DNA from: Burkholderiales bacterium
GTDB lineage: Bacteria; Pseudomonadota; Gammaproteobacteria; Burkholderiales; Burkholderiaceae_C
Length of the DNA: 64,000 nt
NCBI GenBank assembly: GCA_016191525.1
Contig: JACPOK010000035.1
Span: forward strand, 1 to 64,000
Direction: 5' to 3'
In this document: in pieces, positions 54,222-64,000 of the stretch
Position numbering within the stretch: the first letter of the stretch is position 1
Layout: every line of letters starts with the position of its first letter
The notes under the pieces: generated by a model
What the model saw: the letters and a program-made list of their open reading frames with translations, nothing else
The model's database searches: none
What the model was told of the DNA's origin: nothing
Position numbers and translations under genes: made by a program

Positions 54222-55111
54222 ATGCCTTTGCTCTCAAATCAATAGCGCACTACGCACGACTGGCGCCGTTCGTGGCCGTTTTCTCCCCCGTGTGGGCGCA
54301 TGTGTCGCTGCAGGAACCCGTGGCCGAGCCGGGCAGCAGCTACCGCGCCGTGCTGCGCGTGACGCACGGCTGCGACGGCTCTCCCACCACCACCGTGACG
54401 GTGCAGCTGCCCGCCGGCCTGCGCGACGCGAAGGCCGAGGCCCGCGAGGGCTGGACGCTCTTCGCACAGGGCAATGAAGTGCGCTGGACGGCCGCGACCA
54501 AAGAGGCCGCGCTGCCGAGCGCCCAGCGCGGCGAATTCGCCATCAACGCGAAACTGCCGCCAGCGCCGGGCGCGCTGTGGTTCAAGGTGCAGCAGACCTG
54601 CGAGCAGGGCCGGCTCGACTGGTCGCAGCTGCCGGCGGCCGGCACCTCCATCGAGGGGCTGAAGTCACCGGCAGTGCTGCTGCAGGTGCAGGCGCTGCCG
54701 GCCGTGAAGGTGGAGCAGGCCTGGGTGCGCTCCAGCGTGCCGGGCCAGCGGGGCAGCGGCGGCTACATGAAGCTCACCGCGCGCAAGGCGGTGCGGCTGG
54801 TGGGCATCTCGTCGCCCGTGGCCGGCGTGGCCGAGGTGCACGAGATGAAGATGGAAGGCGACGTGATGAAGATGCGGCCGCTGGCGGGCGCGCTGGAGCT
54901 GCCCGCCGGCAAGGCGGTGGAACTGCGGCCCGGCGGCCTGCACCTGATGCTGATGGACCTGAAGCAGCCGCTGGCGGCCGGCAGCAGCGTGGCCCTGACG
55001 CTGACCCTGCGCGACGAGAAGGGGGCAGACAGCCAGCTCGAGGTCAAGGTGCCGGTCGCGGCAGCGGCGCCGGGCGGTGGCGCAAGCGCGACGGAAGGCC
55101 ACAAACACTGA
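54218..55111 (+). CDS. YcnI-like (DUF1775) - PCu(A)C copper chaperone fusion
   Basis: A 297-aa periplasmic protein. After signal cleavage (SPVWA/HVSLQEP) the mature chain begins with His, the metal ligand of YcnI copper proteins. DUF1775 spans ~28-160 (HGCDGSPTTTVTVQLP, REGWTLF). PCu(A)C spans ~165-280 with the copper ligands in VHEMKM...MKM and GLHLMLMDL (H-x-M ... M ... H-x-M). The end is His-rich (EGHKH). Both domains handle copper, so this is likely a bidentate chaperone delivering copper, for instance to cytochrome oxidase or downstream of the TonB receptor with which it is translationally coupled. Confidence 0.88.
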   Translation: MNAFALKSIAHYARLAPFVAVFSPVWAHVSLQEPVAEPGSSYRAVLRVTHGCDGSPTTTVTVQLPAGLRDAKAEAREGWTLFAQGNEVRWTAATKEAALPSAQRGEFAINAKLPPAPGALWFKVQQTCEQGRLDWSQLPAAGTSIEGLKSPAVLLQVQALPAVKVEQAWVRSSVPGQRGSGGYMKLTARKAVRLVGISSPVAGVAEVHEMKMEGDVMKMRPLAGALELPAGKAVELRPGGLHLMLMDLKQPLAAGSSVALTLTLRDEKGADSQLEVKVPVAAAAPGGGASATEGHKH

Positions 55112-55180
55112 GCCGCAGTCTTCGCCGGTGCGCGGCCTTGGGGTAAGCTGCGCAGACCCGGTCAACCTTGGAGCGCGGAC

Positions 55181-55882
55181 ATGAGCGACAACCAGAATTT
55201 CGGCGGCTTTGGCAAATTCGTCCCCGGCTTCGACTTCCTGCAGAACCTCGCCAAGGGCGCGGCGCAGAACATCCCGCAGATGCCCAACCTGTCCAACTGG
55301 GTGGCACCCACCATGAACGTGGAAGAGCTGGACAAGCGCATCGGCGAACTCAAGGCCGTGCACTTCTGGCTGGACCAGAACAGCAAGGCGTTGGGCGCCA
55401 CCATCCAGGCGCTGGAAGTGCAGAAGATGACGCTGGCCACGCTCAAGGGCATGAACTTCAACATGGGCGACGTGGCCAACGCGCTCAAGCTCAAGGCCGC
55501 GGACACCATGTTCACCGGCGTGCAGAAGGTGGGCGAAAAAGCCGCCGACACCGCGCAGGCCATCTCCAGCATGGCGGGCGGCGCCGCGGCCAAGAGCAAG
55601 GCGCGCAAGGCGGCCGGCAAGAGCGCCGCCGCTGCCGGCCCCGCGGCCGGTGTGGTGGACCCCATGCAGTGGTGGGGGTCGCTGACCCAGCAGTTCCAGC
55701 AGATCGCGGCCAGCGCCATGAAGGACGCCGCGAAGAACACCGCCATCGATACCGCCAAAAACATGGCCACCGGCGTGGCCAAGGAAGCCTTCAAGTCGGC
55801 CAGCGGCCTGGCCAAGGCGGCGGCCGGCGGCGCGGCTCGCGGCCGCGCCGCATCGAAAAAGACCGCGGCGCGCAAGCGCTGA
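55181..55882 (+). CDS. phaM: PhaM-type polyhydroxyalkanoate granule regulatory protein
   Basis: A 233-aa protein. The conserved N-terminal block PNLSNWVAPTMNVEELDKRI and LKAVHFWLDQNSKALGATIQ (residues ~35-75) is the PhaM family core, which binds PHA synthase. The C-terminus is Lys/Ala/Arg-rich (AASKKTAARKR), like histone H1 tails that bind DNA. In Ralstonia, PhaM links granules to the nucleoid and activates PhaC. GGAG precedes the ATG. A FIST protein follows 14 bases later. Confidence 0.87.
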   Translation: MSDNQNFGGFGKFVPGFDFLQNLAKGAAQNIPQMPNLSNWVAPTMNVEELDKRIGELKAVHFWLDQNSKALGATIQALEVQKMTLATLKGMNFNMGDVANALKLKAADTMFTGVQKVGEKAADTAQAISSMAGGAAAKSKARKAAGKSAAAAGPAAGVVDPMQWWGSLTQQFQQIAASAMKDAAKNTAIDTAKNMATGVAKEAFKSASGLAKAAAGGAARGRAASKKTAARKR

Positions 55883-55896
55883 AGGGGCCGGGGCGC

Positions 55897-57168
55897 ATGA
55901 AGCTGTTTCCCTTCGGCCATGCCACCCATCCGCAGTGGCAGATGGCGGCCGGGCTGGTGCTGGCCCAGCTGCGCGCGCAGATCGCCCTGCACAACTACTC
56001 AGCCAATGCCACGCTGGGGCTGCTGTACATCACCGACGCGTACGTGCCCGACGCGCAGGACATCCTGGACCACCTGGGCGCCGAGCTGCCCGAGATCACC
56101 GACTGGGCCGGCACCGTGGGCGTGGGCATTGCGTCGAGCAACGTGGAATATTTCGAAGAGCCCGCGATGGCCGTGATGCTGTGCGAGCTGCCTTCGCACC
56201 AGTACCGCGTGTTCTCCGGCGTGGCGCCGCTGGGCACCGGCGACGGCATGGGCTTTGAACCGTACACGGCGCTGGTGCATGCCGATGGCACCACGCCCGA
56301 CGTGGCCGAGCTGATCACCGAGATGGCCGGGCGCACCGCCACCGGCTACCTGTTCGGCGGCCTGTCCTCCAGCCGGGGCGACACGGTGCAGTTCGCGGTG
56401 GGCGGCAACGGCAACATCAAGGGCCAGGGCGCGGCGGGCGGCGTGTTCCGCGGCGGCCTGTCGGGCGTGGCCTTCGGCGAGGACGTGGCGCTGGTGTCGC
56501 GCGTCACGCAGGGCTGCCAGCCGGTGGCGCCGCAGCGCGTCATCACCGCCTGCGAGGAACACGTGATCACCGGGCTGGACGGCGAGCCCGCGCTGGACGT
56601 GCTGCTGCGCGACCTGAACATCAGCCTGGACGAGCCGCAGGCCGCGATGGCGCGGCTGCGGGCCACGCTGGTCGGCCTGACCGAGGAGGGCAGCGACGCC
56701 GTGGGCCGCACCGGCAACTTCGGCGCCGACGTGATCGTGCGCCACATCATCGGGCTGGACCCGGCGCGCAAGGGCGTGGCCGTGGCGCAGCGGGTGAGCC
56801 CGGGCATGCGCATGGCCTTCTGCCAGCGCGACGTGCAGGCCGCGCGCGCCGACCTGGTTCGCATCTGCGCCGAGATCCGCGAGGAGATGGAGCCCGAGGA
56901 ACTGCCGCTCACCACCGCCGCGGCGGCGCTGGGCATGGGCGAGGCGCAGGCCGCGCCCAGCCACGGCCGCATCGCAGGCGCCATCTATGTCAGCTGCGCC
57001 GGGCGCGGCGGCCCGCACTTCGGCGGGCCCAGCGCCGAGATGCAGATCGTGCGCCACGCGCTGGGCGACGTGCCGCTGGTGGGCTTCTTCGCCGGGGGCG
57101 AAATCGCCCGCCAGCACCTGTATGGCTACACTGGCGTCTTGACCGTTTTTCGTTCCCCGTTGGGTTGA
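55897..57168 (+). CDS. FIST domain protein (FIST_N + FIST_C)
   Basis: A 423-aa protein with no signal peptide or membrane helix. FIST_N is at ~25-215 and FIST_C at ~225-400 (CQRDVQAARADLVRIC and SCAGRGGPHFGGPSAEMQ, GFFAGGEIARQHLYGYTGVL near the end). FIST proteins are proposed small-molecule sensors, perhaps for amino acids, usually attached to signalling domains; this one stands alone. It follows phaM by 14 bases and precedes the VirK/YbjX gene by 7, suggesting one transcript. Confidence 0.85.
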   Translation: MKLFPFGHATHPQWQMAAGLVLAQLRAQIALHNYSANATLGLLYITDAYVPDAQDILDHLGAELPEITDWAGTVGVGIASSNVEYFEEPAMAVMLCELPSHQYRVFSGVAPLGTGDGMGFEPYTALVHADGTTPDVAELITEMAGRTATGYLFGGLSSSRGDTVQFAVGGNGNIKGQGAAGGVFRGGLSGVAFGEDVALVSRVTQGCQPVAPQRVITACEEHVITGLDGEPALDVLLRDLNISLDEPQAAMARLRATLVGLTEEGSDAVGRTGNFGADVIVRHIIGLDPARKGVAVAQRVSPGMRMAFCQRDVQAARADLVRICAEIREEMEPEELPLTTAAAALGMGEAQAAPSHGRIAGAIYVSCAGRGGPHFGGPSAEMQIVRHALGDVPLVGFFAGGEIARQHLYGYTGVLTVFRSPLG

Positions 57169-57175
57169 TCCTCGA

Positions 57176-58303
57176 ATGACATCCGCTTCCGCTAACCGGG
57201 TGCCCGGCATCTGGCAGGGCATCAGCTGGGCCCTGAATGGCGCCCCCGGCGGCGGCGTCTCGCGCCCGCGCCTGCTCTGGCGCGCGCTGAACGCCACGCT
57301 GGCCCACCCCAAGGTCATGCGCCGCTGGATGGCCATGGTGTTCGAGCTGAATGCGCGCGGCATCGCCGCCGACATGCCCGGCGAATACCTGCGCGCCATC
57401 CGCCCCTATGTGAACCGCCACACCGGCGTCACCACCCGCGTGCGCCAGCTGGTCGACCATGCCGACTGGCTGGAGACAGCGCTGCAGCCCTCGGCCTTCA
57501 GCCAGATCAGCTCGGGCGAGCCGCTGGTGCTGGCCGAGCTGCCGGCGCCGCGCGGCTACGAATACATGCGGCTGCAACTGCAACGCTCCTCGCCGCAAAG
57601 CCCCGAGGGCGAACTGCTGCTGACGCTCACCTTGCGCCGGGCCGCCGAAGTGCAGCCCAATGCCCAGCCGGTGGATGCGGCGGCCATGGGCTTTTCCCGC
57701 TTCCGGGTCGACGACGTGGCCTGCCTGGTGATAGGCGGCGTGCGTGGCCAGCGCAACCCGGTCACCCGGCTGTCGCCGCAAGAAATCAGCCAGGCGCTGT
57801 CGGGCTGGAAGCCGGCGGTGCTGATGGTGCGGGTGGCGCAGGAGCTGGCACGCTTCTGGAACCTGCGCCTGATCGGGCTGGACCCCACGGCGCACCAGCT
57901 GCAGGGCTGGACCTACCGCTGGAACAGCCGGCACCGCGACGCCGCAGTTCGCATCTACGACAGCTACGGGGCGCTGTGGGACCACTTCGAGGCCACCAAG
58001 GGGCCGCACGGCTGGATGATCCTGCCGCTGAACTCCGACGAGAAGCTGGCCGCCACGGCGCTGTCGCCGGAGAAGCGCTCGCGCCAGACCCGGCGCGCCG
58101 ACTACTGGATCCGCACCCGCAACCAGCTGCGCCTGCAGTTCCGCGAGCTGCTGCTGCGCCCCGGGCGCGAAGCGCGCCTGTCACGCGTGACCGAGAGCAT
58201 GGGGCGCGACTCCGCCGACGAGGACGACGGCGACGACTTCATGAACAGCGAGGACATGGTGCCCTCGCGCGTGCTGGAGACCGGGCCGGGCAGCCTGCTC
58301 TAG
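57176..58303 (+). CDS. VirK/YbjX family (DUF535) protein
   Basis: A 375-aa protein. The DUF535 core includes RLQLQRSSPQSPEGELLLTL, the CLVIGGVRGQRNP block near residue 180, the LARFWNLRLIGLDPTAHQ segment near 225 and YDSYGALWDHFEA. VirK and YbjX affect envelope stress and antimicrobial-peptide resistance in enterobacteria; the biochemical role is unknown. An acidic tail (SADEDDGDDF) ends the protein. It converges with the XRE gene, 10 bases apart. Confidence 0.78.
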   Translation: MTSASANRVPGIWQGISWALNGAPGGGVSRPRLLWRALNATLAHPKVMRRWMAMVFELNARGIAADMPGEYLRAIRPYVNRHTGVTTRVRQLVDHADWLETALQPSAFSQISSGEPLVLAELPAPRGYEYMRLQLQRSSPQSPEGELLLTLTLRRAAEVQPNAQPVDAAAMGFSRFRVDDVACLVIGGVRGQRNPVTRLSPQEISQALSGWKPAVLMVRVAQELARFWNLRLIGLDPTAHQLQGWTYRWNSRHRDAAVRIYDSYGALWDHFEATKGPHGWMILPLNSDEKLAATALSPEKRSRQTRRADYWIRTRNQLRLQFRELLLRPGREARLSRVTESMGRDSADEDDGDDFMNSEDMVPSRVLETGPGSLL

Positions 58304-58313
58304 CGGAAGTGTC

Positions 58314-59045
58314 CTAGCGGCGCAGCGCGGTGAAGGCGGCGAATTCCCAGCTGCGCATGGCCAGCAGCAGGGTGTAGCCCTCGCGGTCTTTCTCGGGCAG
58401 CTTCTGGTCGGCCTGGTGCTGCTGCGCGAAGTCTTGCGCCACGCGCTGCATGCGCTCGAAGAACGAGGCCGCCACGCCCTTGCTGACCGAGCCGTGCACT
58501 AGCAGCACGCCCTCGCCCGCGTTGTCGAAGCCGCCTGAGAAGTAATCCAGCAGCGCGTTTTCGCGGAAGTAGTTCATCACCGGCCCGTGGGGCCGCCAGC
58601 GGAAAGCCTTGGCCAGCTTCAGCCGGTAGCGGTTCAGCGGCCGCAGCTCGATGATGCCGATGCGGTCCAGCTGCGCGAAGTACTTGATGCACTCGGCTTC
58701 GCTGAGCCGGTAGTTCAGGCCCACCTGCTCCAGCGTCCACTGGCTGAGCACGCAGATGGCGCATAGCAGCAGCTTTTTGTCGGCCACCACGGCCTTTTCC
58801 TGCTCTTGGGTCAGTTCCTTCAAGAGCGGCTGGGCGTCGGCCACGCGCCGCGCCAGCTCGGCGAAATCCAGCTTGAGCGCGCGGCAGATCGCGTCGATGC
58901 GCGACAGCGGCATGTCGCCGCGCGACAGCATGCGCTTGACGCTGGATTCGGCCATGCCCAGCGCGCGCGCCAGGTCGGCGTAGGTCATCTGCGCGGATTT
59001 CAGCTCTTTCTTGAGGGTGCTGACCAGGTCGGCGGTGGTGCTCAC
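58314..59045 (-). CDS. XRE family (helix-turn-helix) transcriptional regulator
   Basis: A 243-aa protein. The Cro/CI-type helix-turn-helix is at residues ~20-62 (MTYADLARALGMAESSVKRMLSRGD). The rest (70-243) is a uncharacterised domain with LSQWTLEQVGLNYRLSEAECI, which reads like a second winged-helix-like unit, and FSGGFDNAGEGVLLVHGSVS. It is divergent from the CREST membrane protein gene and has a promoter/operator of its own at 59057-59096. Confidence 0.85.
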   Translation of the reverse strand: MSTTADLVSTLKKELKSAQMTYADLARALGMAESSVKRMLSRGDMPLSRIDAICRALKLDFAELARRVADAQPLLKELTQEQEKAVVADKKLLLCAICVLSQWTLEQVGLNYRLSEAECIKYFAQLDRIGIIELRPLNRYRLKLAKAFRWRPHGPVMNYFRENALLDYFSGGFDNAGEGVLLVHGSVSKGVAASFFERMQRVAQDFAQQHQADQKLPEKDREGYTLLLAMRSWEFAAFTALRR

Positions 59046-59056
59046 GGCGGCTCCAA

Positions 59057-59075
59057 AGTATCACTTGATAGTACT
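59057..59075. promoter_or_regulatory. Palindromic operator overlapping the XRE gene -10
   Basis: AGTATCACTTGATAGTACT contains TATCA-CT-TGATA as a perfect inverted repeat. It covers the -10 hexamer of the XRE gene and lies about 100 bases from the CREST gene start, fitting autorepression by the XRE protein. Confidence 0.5.
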
Positions 59076-59096
59076 TGCAGGACGAGATTCCGTAAA
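59068..59096 (-). promoter_or_regulatory. Sigma-70-type promoter of the XRE gene
   Basis: On the minus strand TTTACG (59096-59091) and TACTAT (59073-59068) are separated by 17 bases and lie 23 bases upstream of the ATG. This is the clearest sigma-70 match seen in the window. Confidence 0.5.
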
Positions 59097-59174
59097 GGTC
59101 TATGAATTTGCGTCGTGCCGCAGACGGCCCAACCCACACTTCGCGCAGCTTGCAACCCCCCAAGGAGAACCTGA

Positions 59175-59987
59175 ATGCGAACCCTGTCCCGACTTGAAAA
59201 CCTGCTGCTCGCGGCGCTGGCCGGCCTGCTGGCCCTGGCGGTGTTCGGACCCGCCGTCTCCCAGCCCGCCAGCTACCACGCCTTTGCCGACCAGCGCGCC
59301 TGGCTGGGCATCCCGTTCGCGATGGACGTGCTTTCCAACCTGCCGTTCGCCGTCGCAGGCCTGGCGGGGGCCTGGGCGCTGTGGCGCGCACCGGCCGGCG
59401 TCATCAGCAACGTGCAGCGCGCGATGGCGGCGCTATTTTTCGGCGGGCTGGTGCTGACAGCCCTGGGCTCCAGCTGGTATCACCTGCGGCCCGACGACGC
59501 AGGCCTGGTCATCGACCGCTGCGGCATGTCGGTTGCCTTCGCAGGCCTGCTCGGGCTGGCGGCGGCCGGGCGCGTCAGTGAGCGGGCCGGCGCTGCACTG
59601 GGCCTGGCCGTGCTGCTGCTGGCACCACTGTCGGTGCAGCGGTGGTCGCAAACCGGCAACCTGCTGCCCTGGCTGGTGCTGCAGTTCGGCGGCATGGCGC
59701 TGGTGCTGGCCCTGGCCTGCATCCGCCCGCGCCTGGCCGCGCTGGACATTCGCTGGGGCGCGATCATCCTGGTCTATGCCGCAGCCAAGCTGTTCGAGCT
59801 GGCCGATCACGAAATCCATGCGCTGGCCGGCGAGCTGGTGTCGGGCCACACGCTCAAGCACATCGCCGCGGCCGCCGCGGGCTGGCCGGTCATCGCGGCG
59901 CTGGGACGCCTGCGTGAAGCAAGGCAGAATGCCGCAGGCACGCGGACTCTCAAAACACAAAGCCGGCGCCTGGCGCGCAGCGCCTGA
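59175..59987 (+). CDS. Ceramidase-like CREST superfamily membrane protein
   Basis: A 270-aa integral membrane protein with seven predicted helices. It keeps the CREST pattern of alkaline ceramidases: Ser and His in GSSWYHLRPDD (~residues 95-105), Asp in the next helix (VIDRCGMS), and ADHEIHALAG ... GHTLKHIAAA near 215-235, giving the late His pair of the zinc site. Such proteins hydrolyse amide-linked lipids in eukaryotes; bacterial substrates are mostly unknown. AAGGAG precedes the ATG. It leads a three-gene run with a lipid-acyltransferase fusion. Confidence 0.78.
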   Translation: MRTLSRLENLLLAALAGLLALAVFGPAVSQPASYHAFADQRAWLGIPFAMDVLSNLPFAVAGLAGAWALWRAPAGVISNVQRAMAALFFGGLVLTALGSSWYHLRPDDAGLVIDRCGMSVAFAGLLGLAAAGRVSERAGAALGLAVLLLAPLSVQRWSQTGNLLPWLVLQFGGMALVLALACIRPRLAALDIRWGAIILVYAAAKLFELADHEIHALAGELVSGHTLKHIAAAAAGWPVIAALGRLREARQNAAGTRTLKTQSRRLARSA

Positions 59988-60010
59988 AGCGGACACAGAG
60001 GAGAAAACAC

Positions 60011-61894
60011 ATGACAGAGCACCCGAACCAGTTCGCGCTGCTAAGCCAGCGCCGCTTCGCCCCGTTCTTCTGGACGCAGTTTTCCGGCGCGGCGAACGAC
60101 AACCTGTTCAAGTTCGCCTTCACCGTGATGGTGACCTACCAGCTGCAGGTGAGCTGGCTGCCGCCGGCGATGGCGGGCCTGGTGATCGGCGCCCTCTTCA
60201 TCCTGCCGTTCCTGCTGTTCTCCGCCACCAGCGGCCAGCTGACGGACAAGTACGACAAGACCTGGATGATCCGGCTGGTGAAGAACCTGGAGATCGCGAT
60301 CATGCTGGTCGCGGCCTGGGGCTTCTGGAACGACAACGTGCCCGCGCTGCTGCTGTGCACCTTCCTCATGGGCGTGCACTCCACGCTGTTCGGCCCGGTG
60401 AAATTCGCGCTGCTGCCGCAGGTGCTGGGCGAGCGCGAGCTCACCGGCGGCAACGGCATGGTGGAGATGGGCACCTTCGTCGCCATCCTGCTGGGCAACG
60501 TGGTGGGCGGCCTGATTGTGGCCATTCCCGAGGTGGGCAAGCACTACGTGGCGTTCGCGTGCGTGGGGCTGGCGCTGGTGGGCCGTGCCGTGGCGCAATT
60601 CATTCCTTCGGCCCCCGCCACCGACCCCGGGCTGAAGGTCAACTTCAACCCGGTCAGCGAGACCTGGCGCAACCTGAAGCTGGCGCACGGCAACATCGTG
60701 GTGTTCCGCTCGCTGCTGGGCATCAGCTGGATGTGGTTCTTCGGCGCGGTGTTCCTCAGCCAGTTCCCCAGCTTCGCCAAGGAAGTGCTGCATGGCAACG
60801 AGCAGGTGGCCTCGCTGCTGCTGGTGGTGTTCTCCATCGGCATCGGCACCGGCTCGCTGTTGTGCGAGGTGCTGTCGCGCCGCCATGTGGAAATCGGCCT
60901 GGTGCCGCTGGGCGCGATCGGCATGAGCGTGTTCGCGATCGACCTGTACTTCGCCTCGCGCGGCCTGCCGCCCGCCGGCTCGCTGACGCTGTCGCAATTT
61001 GTCGCCATCCCGGCCCACTGGCGCGTGATGGCCGACCTGGCCCTGCTCAGCCTGTTCGCCGGCCTGTACAGCGTGCCCATGTACGCGCTGATCCAGCTGC
61101 GCAGCCAGGCCACGCACCGCGCCCGCATCATCGCCGCCAACAACATCCTGAACGCGCTGTTCATGATCGCCAGCTCGGTGATCGCCGGTGCACTGCTGGC
61201 GCTGGGCATGACGATCCCGCAGATCTTCCTGCTGGTCGGGCTGGCCAACGCGGTGGTGGCGCTCTATATCTTCCTGCTGGTGCCGGAGTACCTGCTGCGC
61301 TTCATCGCCTTCGGCGCATCGCGGCTGGTCTACCGCTTCCGGGTGCAGGGCGACGAAAACATCCCGCTGGCCGGCCCGGCCATCCTGGTGTGCAACCACG
61401 TGAGCTTCGTCGACGCCATTCTGCTGATGGCCGCCAGCCCACGCCCCATCCGCTTCGTGATGGATCACCGCATCTTCAGGGTGCCGGTGCTGGGCTGGCT
61501 GTTCAGGCTGGCCAAGGCCATCCCGATCGCGCCGCGGGCGGAAGACCCCGCGGCCTACGAAGCCGCGTTCGATGCCGCCGCCGGCGTGCTGCGCGAAGGC
61601 GACCTGCTGGCCATCTTCCCCGAAGGCGCGATCACGCGTGACGGCAGCCTGCAGGAATTCAAGGGCGGCATCATGAAGGTGCTGGAGCGCCAGCCGGTGC
61701 CGGTAATCCCGATGGCCCTCACCAACCTGTGGGGCTCGTACTTCAGCCGCATTGAAGAGGGCGGCGCCATGGTGCGGCCGTTCCGGCGCGGGCTGTTCAA
61801 TCCGGTCGGGCTGCAGATCGGCGGCGCGGTGGCGCCCGCGCAAGTGCAGCCCGAATTCCTGCGCACGCGTGTGGCGCAGCTGATGGCCGCGTAA
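60011..61894 (+). CDS. MFS transporter - 1-acyl-glycerophosphate acyltransferase fusion (LplT-PlsC type)
   Basis: A 627-aa protein. Residues ~1-420 form an MFS module with about 12 helices (FFWTQFSGAANDNLFKFA at the start is typical of LplT). Residues ~435-627 form a PlsC-type acyltransferase with NHVSFVD (HX4D, near 461) and IFPEGAITRDG. In enterobacteria LplT flips lysophospholipids inwards and Aas reacylates them; the fusion puts both steps in one chain. There is no acyl-ACP synthetase (AMP-binding) domain, so the acyl donor comes from elsewhere. Confidence 0.92.
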   Translation: MTEHPNQFALLSQRRFAPFFWTQFSGAANDNLFKFAFTVMVTYQLQVSWLPPAMAGLVIGALFILPFLLFSATSGQLTDKYDKTWMIRLVKNLEIAIMLVAAWGFWNDNVPALLLCTFLMGVHSTLFGPVKFALLPQVLGERELTGGNGMVEMGTFVAILLGNVVGGLIVAIPEVGKHYVAFACVGLALVGRAVAQFIPSAPATDPGLKVNFNPVSETWRNLKLAHGNIVVFRSLLGISWMWFFGAVFLSQFPSFAKEVLHGNEQVASLLLVVFSIGIGTGSLLCEVLSRRHVEIGLVPLGAIGMSVFAIDLYFASRGLPPAGSLTLSQFVAIPAHWRVMADLALLSLFAGLYSVPMYALIQLRSQATHRARIIAANNILNALFMIASSVIAGALLALGMTIPQIFLLVGLANAVVALYIFLLVPEYLLRFIAFGASRLVYRFRVQGDENIPLAGPAILVCNHVSFVDAILLMAASPRPIRFVMDHRIFRVPVLGWLFRLAKAIPIAPRAEDPAAYEAAFDAAAGVLREGDLLAIFPEGAITRDGSLQEFKGGIMKVLERQPVPVIPMALTNLWGSYFSRIEEGGAMVRPFRRGLFNPVGLQIGGAVAPAQVQPEFLRTRVAQLMAA

Positions 61895-61914
61895 GCGGCG
61901 GCAAGGAAATCACC

Positions 61915-64000
<2,086 letters not shown>

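Overview
The window is GC-rich, densely packed chromosomal DNA from a betaproteobacterium, most likely a member of the Comamonadaceae (Burkholderiales). The evidence is the gene set: a DUF3567 protein, a PhaM-type granule protein, tripartite-tricarboxylate (Bug) binding proteins, a Burkholderiales-type porin, and fumarylacetoacetase-family/IclR pairs. The genus cannot be read from the sequence. No rRNA, tRNA, CRISPR array, transposase or prophage gene was seen, and no gene-free stretch reaches 300 bases.

Layout. (1) 1-13188: three head-to-tail genes for very large secreted proteins of the filamentous-haemagglutinin / two-partner-secretion type; the first is cut by the left edge. Each ends in a Pro-Ala-Pro-Thr stalk and a short charged module with one cysteine. 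(2) 13190-21700, all on the minus strand: a GlcD-type FAD oxidase; an overlapping operon of a CruF-like carotenoid hydratase, a DUF2236/MpaB (latex-clearing-protein-like) oxygenase and a 7TM sensor with a degenerate GGDEF domain; an enolase-superfamily enzyme; a LysR regulator; and PurU. (3) 21832-26655: a small exported hypothetical protein, an omega-aminotransferase, a ChaN-like lipoprotein, an AbrB-type membrane protein and a porin. (4) 26933-38496: a divergent hexuronate catabolism locus. An ABC importer with two tandem binding proteins, an AGE-family sugar isomerase and a FadR-type GntR regulator are read leftwards. Mannonate dehydratase, fructuronate reductase and uronate isomerase are read rightwards. 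Two copies of a TTGG..TAG.CAA palindrome lie in the shared promoter region and resemble UxuR/ExuR operators.

(5) 38524-46643: DUF3567, DUF3108, an IclR regulator divergent from a fumarylacetoacetase-family/Bug binding protein pair, DUF4166 and DCC-thioredoxin-like genes, an OPT transporter, an orphan hypothetical gene and a GNAT acetyltransferase. (6) 46647-50604: an otsB - GH15 - otsA trehalose operon with 4-base overlaps. (7) 50730-58303, plus strand: a crotonase, then a copper-handling group (DUF2946, TonB receptor, YcnI-PCu(A)C fusion), then PhaM, a FIST sensor protein and a VirK/YbjX protein. (8) 58314-64000: an XRE regulator with a readable promoter/operator, a ceramidase-like (CREST) membrane protein, an MFS-acyltransferase fusion, a double-zinc-ribbon membrane protein, and tgt running off the right edge.

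The clearest functional units are the complete glucuronate-to-2-keto-3-deoxygluconate pathway with matched importer and regulator, the trehalose operon, and the copper cluster. The least explained are the adhesin trio with its shared C-terminal module and the carotenoid/oxygenase/degenerate-GGDEF operon.
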